Shown: positions 36,984 through 49,924 of the stretch, in pieces
Layout: every line of letters starts with the position of its first letter
Numbering within the stretch: the first letter of the stretch is position 1
Assembly: GCF_003473485.1 (NCBI RefSeq)
Contig: NC_053046.1
Location: forward strand, 38,339,832-38,403,831
Source of the DNA: Medicago truncatula
Lineage: Eukaryota; Streptophyta; Magnoliopsida; Fabales; Fabaceae
Direction: 5' to 3'
DNA: 64,000 nt
Notes under the pieces: generated by a model
What the model was told of the DNA's origin: nothing
Databases searched by the model: none
What the model saw: the letters and a program-made list of their open reading frames with translations, nothing else
Position numbers and translations under genes: made by a program

Positions 36984-39900
36984 TCTAATCCATATCTGAA
37001 AGCAAAGTGAATGGAATCGAATTGTTAATACATGATTTAGCAAAGACTTTAAACATTATGGGAGGACTAATATGCCCCTATTGATTCAATATGTTGAGTC
37101 AAAACAATGAAAGTTGTTAGGGGCTTTTTGGTCATGAAAAGTCAAACATAGCCGACACACTCAATTTGGCCTTATAGAAACAGTATAGAATGAGGGGCAT
37201 GTGGTATTTAATAGTACTACTAGTACTATATAATAAACCAAATACAATTAATTAACAAAATAAACATATAGAAAGGGACAGTTCATGGCTGTATTAAGGC
37301 TAATAATCATACACATCCCCATGAGTTAGGTTAAGTAGATCCGAATTTAATGGGTCTATGCTAAGACGTGGATTTTATAAATTGGTCAATTTTCACGGAT
37401 TTTGGTTCCTCTATTCAATGAAAGCTTTGTATTCTGTCCCCTTTAGGACCTTAGGTATATAGTTTAATCAAGACTTTCAAATATTAATATAACATCAACG
37501 TAATATTTTTAGAATTTAGTAAACTAATTTTTGGTATACGTCCAACTGTGATGTAAGTATATTTTAAAAAAGTAATATTATGATGTGGTGAAATGAAAAG
37601 AAATGTCAAACTTTGAATTTTTGCTTACCATTTTAAATATTTATCTTAGGACTGCTTATTGAGCTATCATCATAACATCGATGGAAATTGGAAAGCTCTT
37701 TTTCTCAAGATCCAAGATCTAATATATTATGGTATCGTTATGTGAATAGTCATGTGTTAAATCATTGAGAATATCACATATCTAATTAAAATAATATATT
37801 AAGACCCACATACTAAGAAATTTGTAAAACAAAGGAGGGCACAAATAGTCAATGACAAATCTAGTGGATGATATATTTTCTTGCACGGGTGAGAATTAAT
37901 TGGAAAGGCTAACAGGCTTCATCCTTAAGCATCTTTGTGAAAACTTTTTTATTTCATTTTTAACTTTTGATTAATGAAGAAAATTAAAGATTAAACCATT
38001 TATAATGCGAAGATGAGCACACATTATTATAATTTGAAGTACTTTTGAGCTCAAAACGGTAAACGTTCCTCAAAAGGGTTATGTGGTAGTTGAATTGAAG
38101 CTGTTAGGTGTGTTAATTAAGGTTCAAATTTTGATTTAAGACTAGTCAATAATCAATAATTCTTAAAGGAAAAATCAAGTGGTGGAAAATTGCTTAGAGG
38201 GAAAGGGATTGATGTTAAGAGTAGAGATAGAAAATTCCTTGGCGGAAAGTTATATTTTGGATCATCTAACAACTAACGAACAAAAAGACAATATCCCCTT
38301 CTCTTTTTCTTTTAGGAAGAAATATTCCTATCTTTTATTAGGCTTAGATTGATTTTTTATAGCATAGAAAGACCGACCAAGTGTAATTGGGTCCTATAAA
38401 GGATTAATTCTCTCCAATGTGATAAATTATGACTTGAACTCACAATATAATTTTTTTTTTAAGAATTTAATTTATATAAATTACAACGTACCTTAGTGGT
38501 GTTGGTGTTACTCGGAAATCTCTTTACCTTGGTTTCAAATTTGGTGCTTGTATTCAAGGAAAGGTAAGGAGCAAAAGAGGTTGATATTGATTTGACATAT
38601 CACTCTTTGTAAGGAGCATATCCAACAATATGTATCTTGGCAACGGTTTCTAGCCAAATCAAGTGGCACTAGGGTGAATCCTAGAGAGTGCCTCTTGAGA
38701 ATATGAGTATTTAGAATACTCACTCCTTTTACTGTTGTTTACCGGTTACTGAGATGACTTTATGTTTAGTGATGTTGTCTCTATCTCTCTCTTAATCAAT
38801 AATTCGCTTTTATATATCACTCTGTCTCATCTAAAATACACTAAAGTCATCAAAATCATCAAACTTAAAAGTCACCTAAGTATTTTCTGTTGTTTACTAG
38901 GTAGCGGTAGCGGTACTAGTACTACTTATACTTTGGCTCTATCGTGTGATTACGTACACATCTATTAATAAATTTGTTAGAAAAAAAATATTTATCTCTA
39001 ATAGAAGAGGACATGCAAGCTCAACAACAAAGAATTTTGAGGTCAATAGAGACACTTTTGTAGCTTGTACGGCAAGGCTATAACTTTCTAATCCAACAAA
39101 ATAAGAAATTATGAATGTTGTTGACACTGAAATTCCATGGTACGCCAACAAAATGCATATTAACTTTCAAACATGTCTTCATGTAAGCATTTGTAACCGA
39201 CTTTATGGTATTTATATCTCTCTTTTTTTCTGAGGGAGGTATTTATATCTCTTTCACTTTACCATTCTATAGAGTATATAATAATGTATACTTTATTAAA
39301 AAAAAATCAAAATTAACTATTAATTATAGATATTTTAAAGTAACTATGATAAAATGATAACCATTTTTCCCAATAAATTAACAACTATTCTTGTGTAAGG
39401 ACCTTAAATGATTTTTATTGTTGTTGTTATGTAGTTTGAAAGTATTACTTACATACAGTAGTTGTCACATGGAGACGATTTCAATATACATTAAAAACTT
39501 AACAATAGCAATCAAATGGACCGTTGACTATTAGAAAATATAATTAAATTTATGTCTCCTATTGAGCGTCACCGTCAAAATAAAGTAAATTTTGCAATTA
39601 TGCATATATGGAACAAAATGTTAATCAATCTTTGAAGACAATTATTGAAGATTTTCGATTTACTTTTTATTGGTGGGGGTAAGATTTTCAATTTATAAGT
39701 TTAAAGTTATAGTATTTTATTCCCACATGCAAGGTTTGTCAAGTATCGATACTAATTTCTTTCTTAAAAAGGAAAGGACGTGTTTGGCGTATATATTTCA
39801 ACCTTCACAGAAGAGCATATCCAACAAGGTTTCATCATTGAGTTTTTGTTTCCATTAGAGTACATCCAAAAAAAAATTGCAGGGTACCTTGAAATCAAAA

Positions 39901-40184
39901 TTTAGTTATTGTTCTATAAGTTGGTACCAAAAATTTGGAGAGTTTTTTAAAAGGAGATGATATCATTTAATATAAAGTGGTACTAATTTATAAACATTTT
40001 ACAAATGTTCCGAGGAGCCGCCATCTAGATTGTCCTATGTATTTACCAAAAATTGTTCACACATATAGATTTTTCATGTTGAAGTTATTTTGCAATGAAC
40101 GTTTCATAAGGTTGAACGTAATTCAAAAGCATGACATTTTTTTATCTATTCACATATTTGACCAATAGTTATTTTGGTGCCTGG

Positions 40185-40507
40185 ATGCGTAGCAAGTAGT
40201 CATAATAGTCTCTTAATATATTAAAATTTTAAAAAGTCTTTAATTGTGCAATCTGTTAGTCAAAATAGTCTATGACGCTAAAATAATCCATCAATGTTCA
40301 CTAAAACCTTTTCATATAGGGATTGATATGATAGTACGTGAGTACTTACAAAACTGATATGACAATTAGTAAGTATATTAATGAACCAATATGACAATAT
40401 TAACGAAACATTTTAACGCTAGAGATTATTTTGACCAACGAAGTGCACAGTCAATGATGTTTTAAAATTTTGATATATTAAAAAAATATTATTACTACTC
40501 GTTACAC
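40185..40507. mobile_element. Diverged copy of MMS19-intron element
   Basis: It shares TGCAATCTGTTAGTCAAAAT and the terminal GTAGTCATAATAGTC/ACTACTC pattern with the element at 8950-9177, and has the same inverted layout (TATTAAAATTTTAAAA versus TTTTAAAATTTTGATATATT). It is longer and more decayed. Confidence 0.5.
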
Positions 40508-41349
40508 ATTTAAGGACTAAAATGACTATTATCCGTGTCGTAAATAAACGTGTACGTTAATGTATGAGAATGTTATTAAGATAGAGTGTCGGAGGAGGGT
40601 CAACAATGGACCAAGATTTGCTGGGCATGAGTGGATTTATATTGCTTGTGTGGCAAAACAAGATTGGGTGTGTCTTCATGTCCATTAGACCTAAAACGCA
40701 TATCTTTTACTTTTTTGGGGTAGTTTTTCTTCTCACTCGATTGGTTTATTGAACATTTGAACGAAGTTTCAATTCATTAGTTGTTTTTATGATCTTTAAG
40801 TCAACCCACTCAGAATATAATGGCTTATTCATTCATATTGTAAGTTGCTAGTTGTTGCTTAGGCTATAAATTGCCGACCACGATCTTTACATTAATTTTG
40901 TAGTACATTAGATGGTAGCTAGCCATATACGCAACCAATAAGAACGAAAGACAGTACATAATGTTGGTGACATTAATTATTAGTTTTCTCAATAGTACAT
41001 ATATGTGCATTAATCTCGCAATCGGCCTCTATAGCAGCATACTAGGAGTATAATCCTAGTATGTGCACTTTTGATTTAAAAAAAAAAAAAAGACTGGTTA
41101 AATGTTGTAGAAATTTAACACTATCTGATTAAGCTTGATCATGTTACTTTTTTTTTTTATGGGTGAAGATAGATTATGATACCTAATTAAAAAGGTTAGA
41201 CACTAAACCGATCACCAATTAAAAAGATTTTCACGCTGAAACAGGAATAACTCGAGGCAACTTCCTTCAAAAAAAAAAACTCGAGGCAACTATATTGATG
41301 GCTAATACGTATTTATATTGGCTAATATAACATGATGGTGCTAATAATT

Positions 41350-41415
41350 CAATATTAAATCGGACAAGGGTGACATAATATTAAATCGGATAAGGATGAT
41401 ATAATATGTCTTGTG

Positions 41416-41461
<46 letters not shown>

Positions 41462-41480
41462 AATTGGACAAGGATGATAA
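41350..41480. repeat. Short tandem repeats around a TA array
   Basis: AATATTAAATCGGACAAGGG and AATATTAAATCGGATAAGGA lie head to tail about 31 bases apart. A pure TA array follows at about 41421-41459, then a third partial unit (GAATTGGACAAGGATGAT). Confidence 0.8.
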
Positions 41481-41643
41481 AAAGGTAATAATGTACAAAA
41501 TATTTATCATGAAAATATTTTGTCACATCAGTTGACATTCTTGTTACTTGGATAACAGTGATATATTCGTTTGATGTATATAATATTAAATATAAGATTT
41601 TATTTTTTTTAGGTAGTATTAATATATGATTTAATATTATAGT

Positions 41644-41779
41644 CAACAATCCCCGAGAGCTTAATTTAGTTGGTAGGGATATCGCATATTATATGCAGGA
41701 GTCGGGGTTCGAAACCCGACACTCCACTTCTCCACAATTAAATTGTGAGCTCTTGCCACTAGGCTACTTGACAAAAAAA
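41644..41779 (+). mobile_element. SINE with 11-bp target duplication
   Basis: The head GAGCTTAATTTAGTTGGTAG (A box), the B box GGGGTTCGAAACCCG and the tail GCCACTAGGCTACTTGAC plus an A run match the Au-like plant SINE layout as I know it. AATATTATAGT flanks both ends (41633-41643 and 41780-41790), a clean target duplication that indicates a fairly recent insertion. Confidence 0.85.
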
Positions 41780-41944
41780 AATATTATAGTAAACATGACA
41801 AGAACCTACATAGTCACACACGAAATGACAGTTAAATGAGAGAAATAAGTATGAATTATTACTTGGGGGTACGTTTAGTAAGTGAAGCTAATTAGTTAAC
41901 AAATCAGCGATTGGGTTACTAGGCTTAGACAAGTCCAATAATAT

Positions 41945-43130
41945 TTGGGCTATTACTTTTCCCACCCTATTCCCTTCCCAGACACCCTATTTTTATTTTA
42001 TTTTTCTACAAAAATACCCATGTGATTTCGGATTATGTAATCCGAAATATGCTTATACATAAGCAAGAATCATAATCTCTCTCATTTCAGCAGTTGCGGG
42101 TTTTGCTTTTAAAAACAACAAAAAATAAAGTAAAAAATGGTAAAAAAATGTCAAATAAAAGCGTGACAAAATTTTACACACCACTGTATGGTGTTTGAAA
42201 CTGCTGAAAATTAAAACTTCCATAAAATTGTTTGAAATTTTACACAATAAATCTATAGATTTTAATTTTTTAAATTGTGGACCGTGGCCTACTATAACCC
42301 ATGAGGGACTCCATAGAGACAACATCCATACAACTATGACTATTACTTTTTCCACCCTATGACCTTCTCCCGCGCCCTGTAAAATTTTCAAAAATGCCAT
42401 TGTGCATTCCGGATTTTCAAATCCGGATTCATGTTTACTATTTCGGATTTTATAATCCGGACAATTCTTATGTATAATCAGCCATCAAACTCTCTCACAT
42501 TTCAGTAGTTTTGAGTTTTGCTTTAAAAAAAAAAAAAAAACTAAGTAAAGAATGCTAAAAACTTGTCAAATAAAATCATAAAAATATAAAAATAACACAA
42601 AAAAATTATAAAAATCAAATAAAACCAATGCAAATTTTTTTCGAATTTTTCTGAGAATATGAAAAATCAAATGGGTCTAAATGATGGAATTTTGGATTTT
42701 GAGGGGCGGAGTCCCGTAAGATGTCCCTTCTACGGGAGTCATGGTCCTTGAATTTTTTCTGATTTTATGGGGATGTTTCGGAGCAATCCGATCAAGTAGT
42801 CTGAAAACCCGATTTTTGACTAAGAACAAGTAACAATGACCCAAAACAAAAAGATGAGAGTTAGGAAGATTAATATTGTCCATAAAATGACTATCCATGT
42901 TACAAACATATTTAGAATTTGTGTTGATACAGTTCAGATTATATAATCCAGACTGTTTTGCCTTGAAAAAAGGGTGTTTAGAGGGTTTCCGGATTATGTA
43001 ATCTGAAAATATCATGTAACGTGCCCTATTTTTTGAAGTTTCAAGATTACAAAATCTAGAAAAATCTGTTACTCATTTTTTCACCCGTTAACAAAAGAAA
43101 ACATTATTCCGGATTATATAATCCGGAATG
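41945..43130. repeat. Cluster of CGGATT-AATCCG palindromes, two related units
   Basis: Palindromes of one pattern occur at 42025-42048 (ATTTCGGATTATGTAATCCG and on), 42408-42427, 42441-42461, 42935-42951, 42987-43008, a decayed one near 43040-43060, and a perfect 24-base one at 43106-43129. Two units of about 230 bp are related: 41950-42180 and 42340-42570 both run CTATTACTTTT..CCACCCTAT, then palindrome, CTCTCWCATTTCAG, GTTTTGCTTT, TGTCAAATAAAA. The block TACAACCCATGAGGGACTC near 42290 also recurs at about 51835. Non-coding; the family is unknown to me. Confidence 0.75.
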
Positions 43131-43480
43131 CTCCGAGGGTAGCTCACGAGGACAAAATAATAGATCTTTAAGTTTTGTGCAAGATTTTTAAAAAAATGAT
43201 TAATTGAGTTGATTTCAATGGTAAAATTAATATCATTTACTAAAATATCTTTATTCATTGTAGTTAATAGACTGATTAAGTTTGATGAAATTCAATAAAT
43301 AAATATATAATAATTTAAAAATAATAAATATTTCATTGATATTTTAAAAGAACAATTATTTTAAAATGGAATTGGTAGTCGTTATGTTAAGAGACATTTT
43401 AGTTGATATTCATACTTTAGGTTTAGGGGCTTAATTTTGGGATTAAATTGATTGTTTATGTTTTTTTTTTTTTTTTTTTG

Positions 43481-46478
43481 TAAAGGACTTCATTAGTGTT
43501 CCTGTCCCTGTCACTAACAAACTTCATTTTCCTTCACTAATAAGTCCTAAACCTCCTCACCGCGCGGTCGTTCAGCCCACCTCCTCGCCGCAGCCGCCAT
43601 CTCCTTCCTCTGTTTAGTTCATCGTCATCATACAAGGTAATTTGTTCTCATCTCTCGTTTTCTCCATTTTTACTCAACTCTCATTTTTCATATCCCATAA
43701 GGTGTTGTCATTTTATAACATTTCTTATCTGTTAGCTTTAGATAGATGAAAATAAACAAAACAGCTTCAATGGTTGATTTTGAATGAACAAAATTGAAAT
43801 TGCAAAAGGGATGAAACTTAGGGGGTTGAAATGTGGCTTTTTTTTTTTTAATAGGGGCCAAAATCACAACTAGTGCAAAGTTAGGGGGCCAAAAGTGCAG
43901 TGCGTTTAAACCTTTTTATTATTTTGTTTGTGAAATTAGGTTATGTTGCCCGGTGTTTGTTTCAGTAGAGCTTTTGAAATTGGGTTATAGCAGAGCTTCC
44001 TAGATGTTATTTTTTTTTCCGAACGAGTCATCTGATACAAACTGGTTCCACATGGCACTTACCAAGTCCGGTTTTTAAAACACCGACTATAAGCTAGTGT
44101 TTTATAATTTACCACACAGATACTAGTATAATAGATGGTTTGGATTCCGGTCGTTTAACTTCTTCAACTCCTTTAATCCTTAGTTCGTGTTCTAATTTTC
44201 TGGCCATTTTTTCCCCTTATTAGTTGCTCTAGGGGGAGGATCTTAAATGAGAATCTCTCTCTTGATTAGTTGAGACTTGAGAAGTTACAGGGATTATCAT
44301 TCCCAAATCGTAACATACAAAAGCATCAGTATTCTCTAATTCTACCTCATATCAAGTGATGAGATTATCATGATCATTGATAGATTCGATACACTTATCT
44401 TTGCATAGTTATGAAATTGATATTCAAATCTTGAATCAGAATATCTATTTGTGAATCGAATCTTATTATGAATGGTAAGATAGATGATTAATAGAAGTAT
44501 GACAGTTTTAGTTAAAACATGTGACAACAAAAATATAAGTTGATACGTCATATACAAAACTCAAAATAATTCAAGTTATACATCAAATGTCACAAGAAAA
44601 GTAGTTTGGTTATACTAAGTTGACAAAAAAGTGACTGGCTCAAAGTTGTCAAGGAATGCAATGTTAAAATATAATATTTCATATTCCTCCTTTGATCCAA
44701 ACATACCTCAGATTGATGGCACTTACTATTTTAATTTGATAATGAAACATTGTACCATGGATTTCCTGGGATTTATTTTTAATTTGTTTGTATTGATTAC
44801 TCTTCAGGGGTAGCTTAAGATTGACGGTTAAGAAAAATTGGTTAGCGTCAGATCATCTTGTTCTTCTATGGGATGGAGATCATTCTCTTACAATAGCCTT
44901 TTTTCGTCTCTGATGAGGGTTCCAAAACCACATTGGCTACCACTCTCACAAAGGTTAAGATTATTATCAATTCTGTCATGGATGCCTGTTTGGACATTTT
45001 TGTCTTGTTGAAATGTTGGTTTTAGACTTTTAGATCATTTTCCATGACAATGAACTGCCTCATTTTTGTTTCTCTTTCAGGTCAAAAATATTTTATGATT
45101 CAGGTCGAGTTGAACTGCAAAATTGTTGTAATAGTGCTTCTCTGCTGAATTTTCAAGGTTACCTTTTTTTCAGTTTGAATTTTTTTTAACTTGACTTGAA
45201 CTGGTTGTGGTAGTGTACTTAATAAATTGTTATATTCATTACTGAAGTCTGAATTCCTGGTCTAACATATAATAAAAAGCCTGTTTTATGCATTTGTTTC
45301 ATAACTCATTCAAATGCATCCTCATATTTCTTGTGTTATGAGGATTTAGCAATGTATATCCTTTACTGGTTTCCGTTGTAATTTAACATGATTTTCATTA
45401 GTGAGGATTTTGTTGAGAATCATGAACCAAATTCATGTTTTCTGCGAACATTGCAAATAAAATAAATAGGAGCATTCCTTTCCATTTCTCCATCGAATGA
45501 TGTGATGTGATTTACCGACACAGTTCAAGATCGTAATTTTTTAACGTATTGATCTTATGGCAATTGATTTTATTAAACCCAAAAGTTAATGTTAAGACAA
45601 CAAGCTTCTTTTGTAATCTTCATACATACAATTGATGTTGTATCTAGCACACAAGGTCCTCTAGCTAATGTATTTGAATTGCAGCATGGAGAACGTATGC
45701 TCGTGGTACACAGAAGCCATATGGTCTCTTTGGGAGTAGAAGACCAGGGGATGAAGACTTCAAGAAAACCTGGGCAAAGGAAATGGATGAAGATAACACT
45801 CTATGGACAGGAAGTGAGGATGAAAGTGATGAAGAAAAGGATTCAAAGAGTCGACTTCATAAAGATATTAGGAAAGCAAGGCAGCAAGCGAAGGAACATG
45901 CTGACCTAGTTGATGCTGATGACAGTGATGAGTTAAGAAGTGTTTGGTCCGGCAGTGATGAGGAAAAGACATTGTGGACCGGGGATGAAATGGACACTGA
46001 TGACGATGTTCCTACAGAAGCTTACCCAAATGAAAAAAGCGATAAGTACATAGATAAGATTTTCGAGTTTGATGAAATGCCAAAATACAGAACCATCTCT
46101 GAACTTTTGAAAGCCGAACAAGAACCTGAGGAGCTGTCGCCAGGAAAGCAAGCAAGGAAGATTGCAGTTGAGAATGCTTTGAAGAAATTAAAGAAAGGTC
46201 CAGATGGGAGGTATACAAATGCATGGGAAGTTATGAGTGATCTAGATATTCTAATTGGAGCATTTGAAAACGTTGTTTCGGGACCTGAGTATGAAGAACT
46301 TAGACAAGGTGGTCCTAAACAGCTAAATATTCAGTTTTTTAAGGACATTCAAGCGCGAATGAGAGATCCAAATTACAAATTCTCACCTGAGTTAAAACTG
46401 AAACCAAAGAGTAAATTTGTTTCTAGAAAGAAATTTCAAAAGACGGAGTCTAGAAGAAGGAAAGCACGAAAGAGGTAA
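43481..46478 (+). CDS. Probable mitochondrial protein (GCD1-like)
   Basis: I propose a non-coding exon ending near 43636 (donor AAG|GTAATT), a second exon 44808-44953 with the ATG at 44868, and coding exons 45081-45157 and 45685-46478. Phases close at each junction, giving 318 residues. The N-terminus, MGWRSFSYNSLFSSLMRVPK, is Arg/Ser-rich with no acidic residue, like a mitochondrial presequence. Next come WRTYARGTQKPYGLFGSRRP and an acidic stretch with repeated LWTGSEDE / VWSGSDEE / LWTGDEMD. The C-terminal domain (FEFDEMPKYRTISELLKAEQ, SDLDILIGAFENVV, QFFKDIQARMRDPNYKFSPE) ends in a basic tail (RKKFQKTESRRRKARKR). From memory this fits plant GAMETE CELL DEFECTIVE 1, a mitochondrial protein needed in gametes, but I am not certain and leave the symbol empty. 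Confidence 0.8.
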
Positions 46479-47438
46479 AGTTATAGCCTGTTGTCTCAAA
46501 ATCGAATTCAGAAGTTGAGCTTGTAATGTTACTGTGCCTTTTAACTGTGTATGCAACTTAATGTATAAGAGTAATATATTGAAATTGATTGGTCTTTTGT
46601 TATTTTTCCCTGAAATGGTATCCACTTATGCCATACATACTGTTATGGAAGTAAACTCCTAGAAACAGGACTTACCTTCAAATAGATGTCAAAGTTGGAC
46701 AGCTCAAACCTCTTACCATTAGAACTTGTTTGGTAGTCAAGATAAGATAATTATAGTTGTATATAATAGTTCTATCATGTTTTAGTTTATAATTTAATGA
46801 GGCATGATATTTAATCATATCACCTTATTAACTCAGTTGATTTTTTTTTTCTTTCATCAAATGCTGTAATAATTTTTTACTGCTCAAAAATGACTTAAGC
46901 ATCCTCCTTTAAAAAAAATGACTTAAGCATCCTTGAAGGGTTATATATATTCCCACCAAGATGTAAAATAGAAATGACTTTAGAAATTCAAGTATACTAT
47001 ACTATACTATATTCAAAGTTTGACTTGCAAACTTTGTTAACGGGGAGAATATGTTATTGTTTAAAGATAATATTGAGAAGAATAATACAAAACCCTCACC
47101 AAAGAACAGTTGGAAATTAAATCCTCAACTTTGCACAAACTTAATCAATATTACATGCATGTGGGGAAAGAACGTTACTCAACAATGCCTAGCAAATAAG
47201 TAAGGTATTCTTTAGAGACATATTTTGTTACAGGGAAACCCAATTTGAGATTTTCCTTGACATAAATCAATCCTTACACGAAAAGGAAGAACTAAATTGG
47301 AAGAAAATACAACCCATCAATGTGTATATATACGTAACATAACCCCATATTTCATTTCATTCACCAACAAGAGCTTAGACAAATTAAGCTACCTTTGCTA
47401 GAAACATAAAAGCTAAAGAGAAACCAATTAAGCAGAAA
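46479..47438. other. Intergenic between two plus-strand genes
   Basis: It contains the 3' flank of the mitochondrial-protein gene and the promoter of the heat-shock-like gene. GTATATATAC at about 47326 is a candidate TATA box about 110 bases upstream of the ATG at 47439. A direct repeat AAATGACTTAAGCATCCT occurs at about 46888 and 46917. Confidence 0.55.
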
Positions 47439-48405
47439 ATGTCTTTTGATCAAAAGACACGTGAAGCTGATCGTATCTATGATGAATTTGAACCATCCTC
47501 TGATTGGGATCATGAGGATACAAGTGACACACTAATTCTTATGCTTCCCAGGTTAGTTTATTTCTTTCTTCCTCGTGCCTTTTTCATATAATATATAGTT
47601 TATAAAGTTAGATTAAAATTTATTACTTAGCTATGCAATAATTATTGCTTCAATAAATTTTCTTTTGGTAAAACTATAAGTATACAATGTATCGAATTTG
47701 ATATTCAAATAACACAACTATGATCGGTAACACATGTAGGATTTAAGAAGGATCAATTGAGGGTTCAAGTAACCTCAACCCGAGTGCTAAGGGTTAGTGG
47801 TGAAAGACAAATGAATGAGAAAAAATGGCGTCGACTTCACAAAGAATTTTCAATACCACCTCATTCTGATACAAATAACATTGGTGCCAAATTTGAAGCT
47901 GGAATCTTATATATTAAGCTTCCAAAACTCATCAACCAACAAAATATAGTTCCAACACCAACCAAACCAATAACACAACAAGAACCTCAAAAGCCTCAGC
48001 AACCAGCAACAATTCCTCAGAAACCAAACACTGCTCCTCAAGTTTCTGATCAGAAAAAACAAGTAGTACATCAAGAACCAAACAAAGAAATTGAAGAAGT
48101 GTCTCAAAGGAAGGGAAAAGGTAAAGCTGAGGAATTAAAAGAAGATATTGATGATGTGAATAACAAAGTTGCATCAAAAGTATACGAAAAAAGTCATTGA
48201 CTATGGAAATGGTTTCAAGACAGAGACAAGAATATGTGAATGCATTATGTGGTTTGGTTGATGAAGTTAAGAAGCAGAAGAAGCTGGTTAATTTGTTGGT
48301 GCTTGTGTTTTTGGTCTTGCTGTTTGGTCTCTATGTTAAGAATGTAATTAATTCATTTTTTTTCTTGAGGAGGACACAAAAACCAAGAGTTGTAATTGAT
48401 TAATT
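47439..48405 (+). pseudogene. RTM2-like HSP20 membrane protein, frame broken
   Basis: The domain order is that of RTM2-like proteins: an alpha-crystallin (HSP20) domain, a Pro/Gln/Lys-rich middle and a C-terminal membrane anchor. Exon 1 (47439-47551) codes DEFEPSSDWDHEDTSDTLIL then MLP. Exon 2 (from 47740) codes FKKDQLRVQVTSTRVLRVSG, IPPHSDTNNIGAKFEAGILY, the PTPTKPITQQEPQKPQQPAT linker and, near the end, KKLVNLLVLVFLVLLFGLYV. Two breaks are visible. At the intron, AG|GA gives AGG ATT TAA rather than the expected LPGFKKDQ, a one-base excess in exon 1. At the A run near 48185-48191, KVYEKSH-stop replaces the frame that leads into the anchor, one base short. Arabidopsis RTM2 limits long-distance movement of potyviruses in phloem; relatives are ER- or sieve-element-associated. 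Either a pseudogene or sequence errors in short runs. Confidence 0.72.
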
Positions 48406-48539
48406 TCAACTCAATTGTGTTATCATGTCAATAAGTACGGTATTGATACAAGAATTATCTGCATGTGTAATAATTATACGAATAAAGAATGTTTAAGGTT
48501 TCTAATTATATCTGCATGTGAAAAGGGGTTGATGATTAT

Positions 48540-49515
48540 TAATGATTATGGTGATAATGTGATGATGACTCTTATTTGATTTATGACTTGAATGTTGTGT
48601 AGACGTAAATTCTTGATGATGCAAATGTTGTGGAAATGATCAATATATTTGGAGGTTGTCCTTTATATTGTTGTTAATATTATGAGATGGTCTTGCATTG
48701 TCGAGTCTTTGCATGTATGTCCATGCATCATAATCATGTTGAGTCTTGTAGCTGTAAAAGGGTTGAGCTCTTTTACTTCGGTGATTATGTAAGACGGGTG
48801 TGAAATATTACATACGATGTTTTTGTTGCATCGAAGGTGACGACCTTGAGGTGATTCGGTACCACTTGCATTTATGTGTCATGTTTAGGGACATATCATT
48901 TTGTTTCATGAGTCCTAAATGTGGAATAATTGACATACTTGTGGCTGTGAGTGATTGGTTGTGATATCTGGATTTATCATTGTGAATTATTATTGAGATT
49001 AATTATTCATGTCAATTATTTGGAACTTGAATTGTTTTATTCATGTCTAACTGTTATGTGGATTATGATTGATGTAATACTTACCCCCAGTGGTTTTGAC
49101 CGCCTACCTGTCTGTATGGATGGGTAGACGTTGTGCAGGATTAGTTGTTCCGGTGAGTTGATTGATGCTTGGTTGGATATCGGGAGCTATCTCCGGTATC
49201 GGTTTAGTAGGGTCTAGGATAGGCTCTGATCTAGGCGTCTGTTTATGTTGGTTTAGATTATCTGTTTGGATTATTTATTCATGTTGGAGGTTTACCCATT
49301 GTTGGGACTTGGAGAACATTTATGTTGATGTACTTTTGATATCATGGCATGTATGTTTTGAAGTATATGGTTTATATATTTGCTGCGAATGTTAAGATTT
49401 TTAGACATGCATGTTGTTTTGAATTTTGTATGATGACGTAGCGTCTATTTCTTGAATATATGATTTATTCGCGAGTTTTATTGCTGTAATAGAAATAATG
49501 TGTTACACATTCTGA
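48540..49515. mobile_element. Possible LTR-element remnant (non-coding)
   Basis: A GT-rich block that differs in composition from its AT-rich neighbours, with phrases such as CTTACCCCCAGTGGTTTTGA and GTTGTGCAGGATTAGTTGTT that resemble plant LTR sequence. There is no coding and no second LTR. The call rests on composition and memory only; the ends are approximate, and it would be an old, broken fossil. Confidence 0.25.
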
Positions 49516-49612
49516 ACAAAAAATTAAGTTCGTTTTGCAGAATTGAAACACATTTAAAGAGCATAGATGCTGGAGAATCACATTACAGATATTCGAGAAG
49601 TAAATAAAATTT

Positions 49613-49760
49613 AGTTCAAACATTTTATCAAACAAAAATCAAGCATTGTACCATAAAGGTTGATTGAAGCATTTTATCAAACACAAAACAAGCATTGTGT
49701 CATAAAGTTTAGTTGAAGCATTTTATCGAACACAAAACAAGCATTCTACCATGAATCAAA
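49613..49760. repeat. Three-copy minisatellite, ~50-bp unit
   Basis: The unit is ATTTTATCAAACACAAAACA followed by AGCATTGTRYCATAAAGKTT. Three consecutive copies start near 49622, 49671 and 49722 with few differences. Confidence 0.8.
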
Positions 49761-49924
49761 ACAAAAGCAAAATGAAAACAAGAACCAACGCAACACAAAA
49801 CTCACACTTCATCTCAACCATTTTTACAACGTGAAAAACAAAAGTGAAAGAAAAAAAAAATACAAGGCATTAGAACAATGAGAATACCTTCAGCAAAGAT
49901 AGCTAATGGAGATGTGAAACCAAA

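Larger units (their letters stand above)
36251..43480. other. Large intergenic region, repeats only
   Basis: No gene is supported over about 7 kb. Listed items are the foldback at 36838-36983, the element copy at 40185-40507, repeats at 41341-41480, a SINE at 41644-41779 and the palindrome cluster at 41945-43130. A segment at 38480-38760 has less extreme AT content (LTLVPLDLARNRCQDTYC-like minus frames), but I recognise no domain in it. Confidence 0.55.

Noticed and set aside
38480-38760. Possible exon fragment with higher GC
   Set aside because: No frame shows a recognisable domain and no splice-consistent neighbours were found.
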